A stretch of DNA of 6,538 nucleotides from Planococcaceae bacterium UBA3370 (GCA_002360295.1 DEQI01000043.1:1-6538); one strand, 5' to 3'. Numbered from the stretch's first letter, positions 1-6,169 are shown. The notes: a model not told the origin generated them from the letters alone. Numbers and translations: made by a program.

Positions 1-10
1 TGGCTTTATT

Positions 11-826
11 TTAGTTGCTCTTTGCTAACAATTCATGTAAATAATCGATAGGTACAAATAAACCTACTTTACCCTCTGTTTTATCCTTCATTGTGGCAAA
101 AACGATGCCAACTACTTCACCTTCTTCGGATATAACAGGGCTACCGCTATTCCCTTTATAAACTGGTGCCTGCATCATTCTAACGGGTTTTTCCCAATCA
201 CCCGGGACAGTATAGTCGAGCAATGTTCCTTCATTCGCAATTCCTGTGAAATAAAGTGGATTACCAATAAAGTAAACATGCTCTTTCTCTTGCAACGTTA
301 ATGAATTTGAAAGCTGTAAGTGAGGTACATTACTCGCTTGAATTTTTAAAACGGCTAAATCAACAGATGGGTCACTTGAAATCACTTCGGCTTCATATAT
401 GCCATCTTCCGGAAAAGTAACAGTTAAGGATAGTGCATCATCAATAACGTGTTCATTTGTCACGATGTAACCATCAGATGAAATGGCAAAGCCTGTTCCT
501 TTACTTTCTCCTGTTGATACAACTACGACCGCTTTTTTAAATTCCTTTATATGGTCTTTCTTTGATAGTTTTGTAGATACTTGAATAAACTCAATAGCTG
601 GAAACGAATAAATTTGAAAAATGATGGCAAACGTATTGAAAAATAGTACGAGAGCCATTATGTACATGATAAGACGAATAGTAAAGCGCGGTTTTCTCGT
701 TTTACTTGTTCCTCTTAAACGTCGTTCTCGATCTTCCTCCAGTGCTTTTTGTTGCTCAGTTAAAACAAGCTCAAGGAATTCTTCTTCTGTTAATTGTTCT
801 TCTTTATCATTCTCTTGATCACTCAT
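11..826 (-). CDS. Membrane-anchored trypsin-like serine protease (S1C/HtrA-like, no PDZ domain)
   Basis: Predicted 271-residue serine protease facing the outside of the cell. Residues 1-48 are cytoplasmic, charged and Glu-rich, ending in an Arg/Lys patch. Residues about 50-73 form one hydrophobic helix, which with the basic patch before it suggests an N-in, C-out anchor. Residues about 95-268 are a trypsin-like fold with the triad visible: His126 in TNEHVI, Asp156 in DPSVDLAVLKI and Ser228 in GNSGSP. HtrA/DegP proteins usually carry a C-terminal PDZ domain, but this one ends straight after the protease fold, so it is unlikely to form a classic PDZ-gated cage. I chose the ATG at 824-826 over an in-frame GTG at 836-838, because the ribosome binding site AAGGTGG overlaps that GTG and sits 8 nt before the ATG. 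The gene follows the TSUP gene by 48 nt with no terminator between them. Substrate unknown; the family call is firm. Confidence 0.9.
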   Translation of the reverse strand: MSDQENDKEEQLTEEEFLELVLTEQQKALEEDRERRLRGTSKTRKPRFTIRLIMYIMALVLFFNTFAIIFQIYSFPAIEFIQVSTKLSKKDHIKEFKKAVVVVSTGESKGTGFAISSDGYIVTNEHVIDDALSLTVTFPEDGIYEAEVISSDPSVDLAVLKIQASNVPHLQLSNSLTLQEKEHVYFIGNPLYFTGIANEGTLLDYTVPGDWEKPVRMMQAPVYKGNSGSPVISEEGEVVGIVFATMKDKTEGKVGLFVPIDYLHELLAKSN

Positions 827-834
827 TACTAAGC

Positions 835-841
835 CCACCTT
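835..841 (-). promoter_or_regulatory. Ribosome binding site deciding the protease start
   Basis: AAGGTGG on the minus strand lies 8 nt before the ATG at 824-826. It covers the upstream in-frame GTG, which therefore cannot be the start served by this site. Confidence 0.7.
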
Positions 842-874
842 CGTTTATAGTGTAAAAGACAACAATGAACTAAC

Positions 875-1612
875 TTATGAAAACACTACTAAGTCTACAG
901 TCAGTTGAACGATTAAAATAGCCGTAATAAGGCGAAGCAATAGCTTGGCATGTTGATTATTAATTTTCCTTGCGACAACAATGCCGATTTGTGAGCCAAT
1001 AATGGAGCCCAACATTAAAAATAATGTTTCTACCCATAAAATTTGACCTGATAGGACATAAACAATAGCCGCACCAAAACAAGTAGCAAAAATACCGACC
1101 CGCCCAAGAACAACTGCTTTCATATAGCTTATTTTTTCGTGTGCGTAAATATAAAGCAGCAATGTCCCGCTACCAGGACCAAACAAACCATCATAAATGC
1201 CGACACTAAATAAGAGTGCACGTGTTCTCTTTTTAAGTTCAAACGTTACATTCTCCCCAAAATCCGTCTTCCCTAAAAAAGATAGGATAAAGGCAAAAAT
1301 CAGAAGACATAAAGCGATTATAGTTAATGTTTCACCTGAAAATAGAGATGCGATTAAACCGCCAAATAATCCACCAATAAAACATAGTAAAACGATAGGG
1401 CGTGCCTCTAAAATCGTAATTTCCTTGCGACGAAATGCGGTGTAAAAGTTAGATAATGTACTGATTGTATTAGACACTTTGTTTGCTCCAATAGCAGAAT
1501 GGACTGGCATTCCGAAAAGGAGCATGGTAGGCAGTGTAATAAGACCGCCACCACCAGCCAGTGTACCAATCAAATTTCCAAATAGACCAATGATAAATAA
1601 AAGTATTAGCAT
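875..1612 (-). CDS. TauE/SafE (TSUP) family membrane transporter
   Basis: A 245-residue, very hydrophobic protein with about seven to eight predicted membrane helices. The two repeated family signatures are visible: GTLAGGGGLITLP near residues 16-28, and GIYDGLFGPGSGTLLL near residues 138-153. Each Gly-rich loop follows a helix, as expected for the duplicated TSUP fold. A charged loop with several Lys/Arg/Glu (about 113-130) separates the two halves. The family includes exporters or importers of sulfite, sulfoacetate, taurine-derived sulfonates and other anions, and the substrate cannot be told from sequence. The ATG is preceded by an AAGGGA ribosome binding site (1617-1622). It is the first gene of a likely two-gene transcript with the downstream protease. 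No sulfur-metabolism gene is adjacent. I found no convincing sigma-A promoter: candidates between 1640 and 1760 match the -10 box but lack a -35 box. Family call strong, function open. Confidence 0.9.
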   Translation of the reverse strand: MLILLFIIGLFGNLIGTLAGGGGLITLPTMLLFGMPVHSAIGANKVSNTISTLSNFYTAFRRKEITILEARPIVLLCFIGGLFGGLIASLFSGETLTIIALCLLIFAFILSFLGKTDFGENVTFELKKRTRALLFSVGIYDGLFGPGSGTLLLYIYAHEKISYMKAVVLGRVGIFATCFGAAIVYVLSGQILWVETLFLMLGSIIGSQIGIVVARKINNQHAKLLLRLITAILIVQLTVDLVVFS

Positions 1613-1822
1613 AAAATCCCTTCTTTCTCTCTATGTACCAACTTTACACTATTTTAAAAACAATTGGAATGCAACAGTTGCTTGTGAAAAAATGAGCATT
1701 TTTAGAACTAAAAAAAAGTGAAAAAACTGTGACAAATGTTGATTTTACAGAGTTACACAAGTAGAAAAGTTTGTGAAATCATTCATATTTAGTGTAATAA
1801 AATGAAACGTGTACTTATTCAC

Positions 1823-1914
1823 AAAGTTTCTTTTGATATAGCAGCTTTTAAAAAAAGAAAGCGTTCTCTAAAGTTATATTGATATAGTAAAATATGACCG
1901 TAAAAGTTTCTTTT
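1823..1914 (+). repeat. Iterated AT-rich direct repeats upstream of the malic enzyme
   Basis: AAAGTTTCTTTTGATATAG (1823-1841) is followed by a degenerate copy, AAAGTTATATTGATATAG (1870-1887). The 12-mer AAAGTTTCTTTT then recurs exactly at 1903-1914. The spacing is about 47 and 33 bp. The repeats could be binding sites for a regulator, or a by-product of A/T-rich composition. Confidence 0.45.
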
Positions 1915-1971
1915 TTAGTATGTGAAATACTGAACTTTTGATAAAAAACGGGATTAAATAAGGATTTATCG

Positions 1972-1996
1972 AATATTAATTGAAATAATTAATATT
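1972..1996. promoter_or_regulatory. Perfect 10-bp-arm inverted repeat next to the malic enzyme -35 box (candidate operator)
   Basis: AATATTAATT at 1972-1981 and its exact reverse complement AATTAATATT at 1987-1996 flank a 5-base centre. The right arm ends 4 bases before the -35 hexamer at 2001. The position suits a repressor or activator site. Because the arms contain only A and T, chance is a real alternative. Confidence 0.4.
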
Positions 1997-2000
1997 ATTG

Positions 2001-2029
2001 TTGACTTTAATACAGTGAAGCAATATGAT
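2001..2029 (+). promoter_or_regulatory. Sigma-A-type promoter of the malic enzyme
   Basis: TTGACT (2001-2006), a 17-base spacer and TATGAT (2024-2029) each match the consensus hexamers at 5 of 6 positions. Transcription would begin near 2036, leaving a leader of about 43 nt. The -10 box overlaps the upstream in-frame ATG at 2025-2027, so that ATG cannot be in this transcript. Confidence 0.75.
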
Positions 2030-2057
2030 ACTGGAATATATAGAGAATTACGTTCTT

Positions 2058-2069
2058 GGAGAGGGTGGG
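2058..2069 (+). promoter_or_regulatory. Ribosome binding site deciding the malic enzyme start
   Basis: A purine-rich GGAGAGGGTGGG stretch ends 9 nt before the ATG at 2079. No comparable sequence precedes the ATG at 2025 or the in-frame ATG at 2088. Confidence 0.6.
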
Positions 2070-2078
2070 ACATTAGAA

Positions 2079-3290
2079 ATGGATATTATGAAAAAGTCGC
2101 TAGAAATGCACGGGTTGTACGGCGGGAAGATGGAAGTCAAAGCTAAGGTACCATTAGAAGATACGTATGACTTAAGCTTAGCGTATTCACCTGGTGTAGC
2201 AGCGCCTTGTTTAGAAATTGAGAAAAATCAATCATTAGTTTACGACTATACGATGAAAGGCAATTTAGTAGCTGTTATTACAGATGGAACAGCTGTGCTA
2301 GGTTTAGGTGACATCGGTCCTGAAGCGGCATTACCAGTTATGGAAGGGAAAGCTCTTCTATTGAAACGCTTTGGTAATGTCGACGCAGTACCTATTTGCT
2401 TAAACACAAAAAATGTTGATGAAATCGTGCAAACAGTTAAAATGATTGCCCCTACATTTGGAGGGATTAATTTAGAAGATATTTCTGCCCCTCGTTGCTT
2501 CGAGATTGAAGATAGACTTCGCGCAGAATGTGGCATACCAGTATTTCACGATGACCAACATGGCACGGCAATTGTCGTGGCTGCAGGCCTAATGAATGCC
2601 CTGAAAATAGTCAATAAAGAAGTACAGGACATCAAAATTGTCATTAACGGTGCCGGTGCTGCTGGTATCGCTATATTACGAATTTTAATCCAAATGGGTT
2701 ATAAAAATATTTTAATGTGTGACACGACAGGAATTATTTATAAAGGTCGTCCTACGGGTATGAATTCAATAAAAGAAGGAATTGCGCATTTAACTAATCC
2801 AGACCAAATAAGTGGAAACTTATCGGATGCATTACATGGGGCAGATGTATTTATTGGAGTATCTGCAGCCAATATTTTAACGGAAGAGCATATTAAATCA
2901 ATGAATGCAGATCCAATTGTATTTGCATTAGCGAATCCTAATCCAGAAATTACGTATGAGAATGCCCTTGCGTGGGGAGTACGTATTATAGGAACAGGAC
3001 GCTCAGATTACCCGAACCAAATTAACAATATTCTCGCATTCCCTGGTATTTTCCGTGGAGCATTAGATGTTCGCGCGACGGATATTAATGAGGATATGAA
3101 GTTAGCGGCGGTATATGCGATTGCTTCGCTAGTATCGGATGAGGAGCTATCAGAGAACTTTATCGTACCGAAAGCGCTTGATGAACGTGTAGCGGGTGTC
3201 GTAGCAAAAGCGGTTGGAAGCGCCGCGATTGATACTGGAGTATCAGCATTATTCCAACAGCCTATTCAAAATGAAGAAACAGTTATTTAA
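2079..3290 (+). CDS. Malic enzyme (NAD(P)-dependent, decarboxylating)
   Basis: Oxidatively decarboxylates malate to pyruvate and CO2 with reduction of NAD(P), in the cytoplasm. The 403-residue product matches the short bacterial malic enzymes of about 400 residues. Visible motifs in order: DLSLAYSPGVA (31-41, catalytic Tyr36), GDIGPEAALPVMEGKALL (77-94, catalytic Lys91), INLEDISAPRCFEIE (130-144, with acidic metal-binding Glu133/Asp134), FHDDQHGTAIV (156-166, Asp158/Asp159 near the metal), the Rossmann loop GAGAAG (191-196), FALANPNPEI (282-291) and GRSDYPNQINNILAFPG (307-323). Asp215 after the second Rossmann strand could favour NAD, but cofactor choice is not settled by sequence. I chose the ATG at 2079: homologues begin near this point, a GGAGAGGGTGGG ribosome binding site (2058-2069) lies 9 nt before it, and the ATG at 2025 lies inside the promoter. 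The gene is monocistronic and ends at a shared terminator. Confidence 0.93.
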   Translation: MDIMKKSLEMHGLYGGKMEVKAKVPLEDTYDLSLAYSPGVAAPCLEIEKNQSLVYDYTMKGNLVAVITDGTAVLGLGDIGPEAALPVMEGKALLLKRFGNVDAVPICLNTKNVDEIVQTVKMIAPTFGGINLEDISAPRCFEIEDRLRAECGIPVFHDDQHGTAIVVAAGLMNALKIVNKEVQDIKIVINGAGAAGIAILRILIQMGYKNILMCDTTGIIYKGRPTGMNSIKEGIAHLTNPDQISGNLSDALHGADVFIGVSAANILTEEHIKSMNADPIVFALANPNPEITYENALAWGVRIIGTGRSDYPNQINNILAFPGIFRGALDVRATDINEDMKLAAVYAIASLVSDEELSENFIVPKALDERVAGVVAKAVGSAAIDTGVSALFQQPIQNEETVI

Positions 3291-3341
3291 AGCTGTCATT
3301 CGTTAAGAAGTTTTAAACGGAGAATTTTTAAGGAAAAGCAG

Positions 3342-3373
3342 AGGTGTCTGAAAGTATGTACTTCCAGACACCT
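3342..3373. terminator. Bidirectional rho-independent terminator between malic enzyme and pepF
   Basis: Arms AGGTGTCTG (3342-3350) and CAGACACCT (3365-3373) pair perfectly over 9 bp. After one mismatch the stem can extend by AAG/CTT, leaving a small loop. On the plus strand a T-rich run (TAGTTTT) follows. On the minus strand CTGCTTTTCC follows. It lies 51 nt after the malic enzyme stop and 8 nt after the pepF stop, so it can serve both convergent genes. The U-tracts are moderate, not ideal. Confidence 0.8.
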
Positions 3374-3381
3374 TAGTTTTA

Positions 3382-5202
3382 TTAATTGGCTACTATTGGG
3401 TTTTCTTCAAGTTCTTCTGTTAATATTTCTAATTCATCTATTAAGCTACCGATATAGGCGATTGTATCGCGTAAAGGCTGCTCAGTTGTAATATCGACTC
3501 CAGCCATTTTCGCTAGCTCTACTGGTGTTTTTGTGCCACCAGCTTTTAGTACTTTAATCCAATCTGCAACAGCCTCTTCACCTTCATTTAAAATTCGTTT
3601 GGATACTTGTGTTGAAATGGTTAAACCAGCAGAATATGTGTATGGATATAAGCCCATGTAATAATGTGGCTGGCGCATCCAAGTTAGCTCTGCTCCTTCA
3701 ATAATTTCCACTTCGCCACCCCAAAATTCTTCTAATACTCCGCGTTTTAATTCATTTAATTTTGGTGCATTAACTGAACCACCTGCATCAATAATTTCAT
3801 ACACTTTTCGTTGGTAAGCAGCTTCTAGTAAATGTGTGACGAAATTATGGTAGTACGTACGTGAAATAATAGTCGAAATAACCCAGCGTTTAAAACGTGT
3901 ATCTGTTGAATTTTTTAGTAAATGATTCGCCATTAACATTTCATTCATCGTAGACGGAGCCTCGATAAAGTAGAGGGAAGGGCGAGCATTGAAATAATTT
4001 TGTGCTTCATTTGCTAAATAGAAGTGACCAGCATGACCAAGTTCATGAGCTAAAACAAATACTTCATTCATACGACTAGTCCATGAAATAAGAACATATG
4101 GATGGTAGCCATAAGGACTAGAACAGAATGCTCCCGTTGATTTACCGGCGTTTTGTGCAAAGTCAATCCAACGTTCATCAAATGAGCGGTCGAGCATTTT
4201 GCTATAATCTTCGCCCATTACTGCTAAGCCTTCCTTCATGTATTTACGTGATTCTTCCACTGTAATCTTTGGCTCATAGGAAGGGTCTAATGAAATTTTT
4301 AAATCTGCAAATGTCATTTTATCTAAGCCGTGTGTTTTTTGTAATAATTTTGCGTAACGGCGCATATGTGGTGCTAACTCTGACATAATAAGATTAATTT
4401 GACGGTCATAAAGTGAACGATCTACTTCTTGGTTTTCTAATAGCGAGTCAAATATCGAATCATATTGACGAAGGTCTGCATCTGTTTTTTCCATTGTAAT
4501 ATGTGTATTATAAGCTTTTGCTGTAGTATGCTGATATTCACGTAGTTTACTAGAAAAAGCATCAAATGCTGCGCGACGAACGTTTGTATCATTTTCTAAT
4601 TCCCAGTCACCTTCAAATAAATTGTAGCTAAGTGGATAACTTTTTCCGTCTACTTCAAAGTTCGGGAATTGCATATCAACTAGCTTTGTTGTGTTATATA
4701 AACCATATGCCGCATTGAATGTAGTACCGAAAGCTGCTAACGCTTTTTCTGCCTCAGGATGTAACTGATGTGGTTTTTGTTTTAAAAGTTTACGAACGAA
4801 ATTTTCATATTGTGGTGCTTGTTCACTAGCAGCAGTTAAAGTGGCTTCATCTAATTGTAAAAGTTCACTTTGAATGAATGAAGTTTGAGCACCGATTGCC
4901 GAAGTTACTTGTCCAACTTTTGCAGCACGCATTTGTGCTTCGCTACTTGTTTGATCTACACTATGAGCTAAATTTGCATATGTGCCAATTGGGACTATTT
5001 TTTCATAAAGCTTTAACATTGCCTCAATGACATCGATTGCACTCGATACATCAGTAATTTTCCCTTTATATGTTTCTTCAATTGCTTCTGCTGTTGCTTT
5101 TACTTCCTTGATAGCTTGTTCAAATTGAGCTTCTGTTTCAAATAAATCGTTTAAATTCCAAGTTTCTTCAATATTTACTTCACTACGTTTTACAATTGAC
5201 AT
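3382..5202 (-). CDS. pepF: Oligoendopeptidase F (M3 family zinc metallopeptidase)
   Basis: A 606-residue cytoplasmic zinc peptidase expected to cut short peptides inside the cell, for peptide turnover. The catalytic site is HELGH at residues 386-390 (zinc ligands His386 and His390, catalytic Glu387). The third ligand is Glu414 in EAPSTMNE, 28 residues after His386, as in the thimet oligopeptidase family. Downstream, QPHYYMGLYPYTYSAG (511-526) supplies the conserved His513 and the Tyr residues that close over the substrate. Residues 1-300 are mostly helical, matching the PepF N-terminal domain. Length is normal for PepF (about 600). The frame stays open upstream to 5265, but I start at the ATG at 5200-5202: it has a perfect AAGGAGG 6 nt before it, and the promoter -10 box lies inside the longer reading frame. 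The gene is monocistronic, with its own promoter and the shared terminator. Confidence 0.96.
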   Translation of the reverse strand: MSIVKRSEVNIEETWNLNDLFETEAQFEQAIKEVKATAEAIEETYKGKITDVSSAIDVIEAMLKLYEKIVPIGTYANLAHSVDQTSSEAQMRAAKVGQVTSAIGAQTSFIQSELLQLDEATLTAASEQAPQYENFVRKLLKQKPHQLHPEAEKALAAFGTTFNAAYGLYNTTKLVDMQFPNFEVDGKSYPLSYNLFEGDWELENDTNVRRAAFDAFSSKLREYQHTTAKAYNTHITMEKTDADLRQYDSIFDSLLENQEVDRSLYDRQINLIMSELAPHMRRYAKLLQKTHGLDKMTFADLKISLDPSYEPKITVEESRKYMKEGLAVMGEDYSKMLDRSFDERWIDFAQNAGKSTGAFCSSPYGYHPYVLISWTSRMNEVFVLAHELGHAGHFYLANEAQNYFNARPSLYFIEAPSTMNEMLMANHLLKNSTDTRFKRWVISTIISRTYYHNFVTHLLEAAYQRKVYEIIDAGGSVNAPKLNELKRGVLEEFWGGEVEIIEGAELTWMRQPHYYMGLYPYTYSAGLTISTQVSKRILNEGEEAVADWIKVLKAGGTKTPVELAKMAGVDITTEQPLRDTIAYIGSLIDELEILTEELEENPIVAN

Positions 5203-5208
5203 AAAAAG

Positions 5209-5215
5209 CCTCCTT
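5209..5215 (-). promoter_or_regulatory. Ribosome binding site of pepF
   Basis: A perfect AAGGAGG on the minus strand lies 6 nt before the ATG at 5200-5202. It fixes this start and excludes the 21-residue upstream extension of the frame. Confidence 0.85.
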
Positions 5216-5225
5216 ATATTACGGT

Positions 5226-5258
5226 ATTCGAAGTAAATTGTACCATTATTTACCGAAT
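5226..5258. promoter_or_regulatory. Imperfect dyad over the pepF -10 box (candidate operator)
   Basis: ATTCG (5226-5230) and GTAAAT (5233-5238) are mirrored by ATTTAC (5248-5253) and CGAAT (5254-5258). The left arm has two extra bases. A competing pairing CGGTA/TACCG (5222-5226 with 5251-5255) also exists. The location is typical of repressor sites, but no known regulator consensus was recognised. Confidence 0.3.
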
Positions 5259-5265
5259 AGTGCAA
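5237..5265 (-). promoter_or_regulatory. Sigma-A-type promoter of pepF with extended -10
   Basis: On the minus strand, TTGCAC (5260-5265), a 17-base spacer and TACAAT (5237-5242) are present, with TG one base upstream of the -10 box (extended -10). The -35 box matches only the TTG half of the consensus. An imperfect dyad (5226-5258) covers the -10 box and most of the spacer. Confidence 0.6.
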
Positions 5266-5359
5266 AAATAAAGATAGTTTGATAGCGCTAAAGTGATCTT
5301 TAATAAACCTAAATAAAGTAGAGCTAGTGGAATAAAATAAATAAAAGGGGAGAGAGTGA

Positions 5360-5482
5360 ATGGCATTGATACTATGTAGGTACGAAAGAAAAGATTGTAA
5401 GAAAGATAAGTCCCAATATAAAAAACTGTCCTGTAAGTTGATGATTACAGAACAGCTCGTTCAACGTATTTTATTCAGCTAA
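5360..5482 (+). CDS. Possible 40-residue small protein (low confidence)
   Basis: ATG at 5360, stop TAA at 5480-5482. In favour: a GGGGAG ribosome binding site (5347-5352) 7 nt before the ATG, and a possible promoter TTGATA (5279-5284), 17 bases, AATAAA (5302-5307), oriented away from pepF. The product is basic, with nine Lys and three Cys, and begins MALILCRYERKDCKKDKSQY. It has no recognised domain. Against: codons 21-32 coincide with the terminator hairpin of the opposite-strand purC-like gene, and the last 12 bases overlap that gene's 3' end, so selection on the hairpin could explain part of the sequence. No function is proposed. Confidence 0.2.
   Translation: MALILCRYERKDCKKDKSQYKKLSCKLMITEQLVQRILFS
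5420..5456 (-). terminator. Rho-independent terminator of the purC-like gene
   Basis: On the minus strand, CTGTTCTGTAA and TTACAGGACAG form an 11-bp stem with one G-U wobble (5445-5455 pairing with 5426-5436) around an 8-nt loop. A run of six T follows directly (5420-5425). It lies 15 nt beyond the purC-like stop codon, so this gene is probably not cotranscribed with pepF. Confidence 0.85.
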
Positions 5483-6157
5483 CATCATTTTTTCAAGTTC
5501 TAAAGGCTCGATATATGTATCGCCTTTATATGCACGCATATTACCGCCTGAAATTTCATCAATTAATAAAATTTCATTCGTATTAACATCGCGACCAAAT
5601 TCTAATTTAATATCGTATAATGTTAACCCTTTTTTGGCTAACTCTGCTGCAACGAATTTTGCAATTTCAATCGTGCGCTTTTTCAAAACTTCATATTCTT
5701 CAAGAGTTAAAATACCAAGCATATGAAGGGCATCAGCAGAAATAGGTGGGTCTAAACGATCGTCGTCTTTGATTGTTACTTCCACGAAAGAATCTAAATC
5801 TTGGCCTTCATGTACGTAAGCACCATATCGACGAAGGAATGAGCCAACAGCTTTAAAGCGGCAAATTACTTCTAATCCATTGCCGAACACTGTTGCAGGT
5901 TTGACTGTCATTGTTGCATCTTCAAAATTTGCGTCAACGTAGTGAGTAGGAACATTTAAATCGTTTAGTTTTGAATAGAAAAACGAAGTTAAACGTAATC
6001 CTGCTAAGCCAGCGCCTTCAATTGTTAAACCAACAGTATTTGCACCTGGATCGAAAACGCCATTTTCACCTGTCACATCATCTTTAAATTTTAATAAGTA
6101 GTGACCATCTTCTAACTTGAATACGTTTTTTGTTTTACCTGTATAAACTAATTCCAC
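5471..6157 (-). CDS. purC: Divergent SAICAR synthetase (phosphoribosylaminoimidazole-succinocarboxamide synthase-like)
   Basis: PurC joins aspartate to CAIR using ATP, giving SAICAR in cytoplasmic de novo purine synthesis. The 228-residue product shows the fold's landmarks: GKTKNVF (7-13, ATP loop), LEVICRFKAVGSFLRRYG (95-112), KDDDRLDPPI (130-139), YDIKLEFG (181-188) and IDEISGGNMRAY (199-210). Glu186 and Asp200 sit where E. coli PurC has the magnesium-binding Glu179 and Asp191. Departures from textbook PurC: R-N-x-x-AGS is R-F-K-AVGS here, DE(I/F)SPD is DEISGGN, and the C-terminal helical tail is about 25 residues shorter. It resembles a second, divergent PurC type that I recall from Firmicutes. 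The GTG start (6155-6157) is supported by GGAGGG 6 nt upstream. The gene stands alone outside any pur operon, with its own promoter, terminator and PurBox-like operator. Family sure; whether it is the main PurC, a backup, or acts on a related substrate is open. Confidence 0.85.
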   Translation of the reverse strand: MELVYTGKTKNVFKLEDGHYLLKFKDDVTGENGVFDPGANTVGLTIEGAGLAGLRLTSFFYSKLNDLNVPTHYVDANFEDATMTVKPATVFGNGLEVICRFKAVGSFLRRYGAYVHEGQDLDSFVEVTIKDDDRLDPPISADALHMLGILTLEEYEVLKKRTIEIAKFVAAELAKKGLTLYDIKLEFGRDVNTNEILLIDEISGGNMRAYKGDTYIEPLELEKMMLAE

Positions 6158-6163
6158 AATAAA

Positions 6164-6169
6164 CCCTCC
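6164..6169 (-). promoter_or_regulatory. Ribosome binding site for the GTG start of the purC-like gene
   Basis: GGAGGG on the minus strand lies 6 nt before the GTG at 6155-6157. The nearby ATG inside GGAATGGAGGG is out of frame, so the GTG is the start. Confidence 0.8.

Larger units (their letters stand above)
1613..2078. other. Long AT-rich divergent intergenic region
   Basis: About 465 bases without a convincing gene lie between the TSUP start (leftward) and the malic enzyme start (rightward). The region is strongly A/T-rich with many A and T runs. It holds the malic enzyme promoter and leader at the right end, a perfect 25-bp dyad at 1972-1996, iterated AAAGTTTCTTTT / TTGATATAG elements between 1823 and 1914, a nested stem-loop at 1902-1939, a Rex-like sequence at 1771-1788 and a cre-like sequence at 1856-1869. 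An A/T dyad (AAAAATG-AG-CATTTTT) sits at 1688-1703. No riboswitch fold or tRNA was recognised. The length, compared with the compact spacing elsewhere, suggests a regulatory role. Confidence 0.6.

Noticed and set aside
621..818. Plus-strand frame opposite the N-terminus of the protease, Ser-rich at its end
   Set aside because: The Ser-rich tail is the antisense reading of the Glu-rich cytoplasmic segment of the protease. It has no independent support.
1688..1703. A/T hairpin AAAAATG-AG-CATTTTT as a possible terminator
   Set aside because: The stem lacks GC pairs, the 2-nt loop is too tight, and no gene ends nearby.
1197..1721. Two plus-strand frames of about 80 codons opposite the TSUP gene and its upstream region
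   Set aside because: Mirror frames of a clear membrane protein. Their composition follows the opposite strand and neither has a ribosome binding site or a recognisable domain.
1802..1882. A 26-codon plus-strand frame encoding a basic peptide that begins MKRVLIHKVSFDIAAF
   Set aside because: No ribosome binding site precedes its ATG (the upstream sequence is TGTAATAAA), the promoter in front is weak, and the frame covers the repeat elements. Chance is likelier than a leader peptide.
2246..2536. Minus-strand frame of 96 codons inside the malic enzyme gene
   Set aside because: Antisense shadow of conserved malic enzyme motifs, with no ribosome binding site.
5203..5265. 21-residue N-terminal extension of PepF
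   Set aside because: The promoter -10 box and the ribosome binding site of pepF lie inside it, and the ATG at 5200-5202 gives the normal PepF N-terminus.
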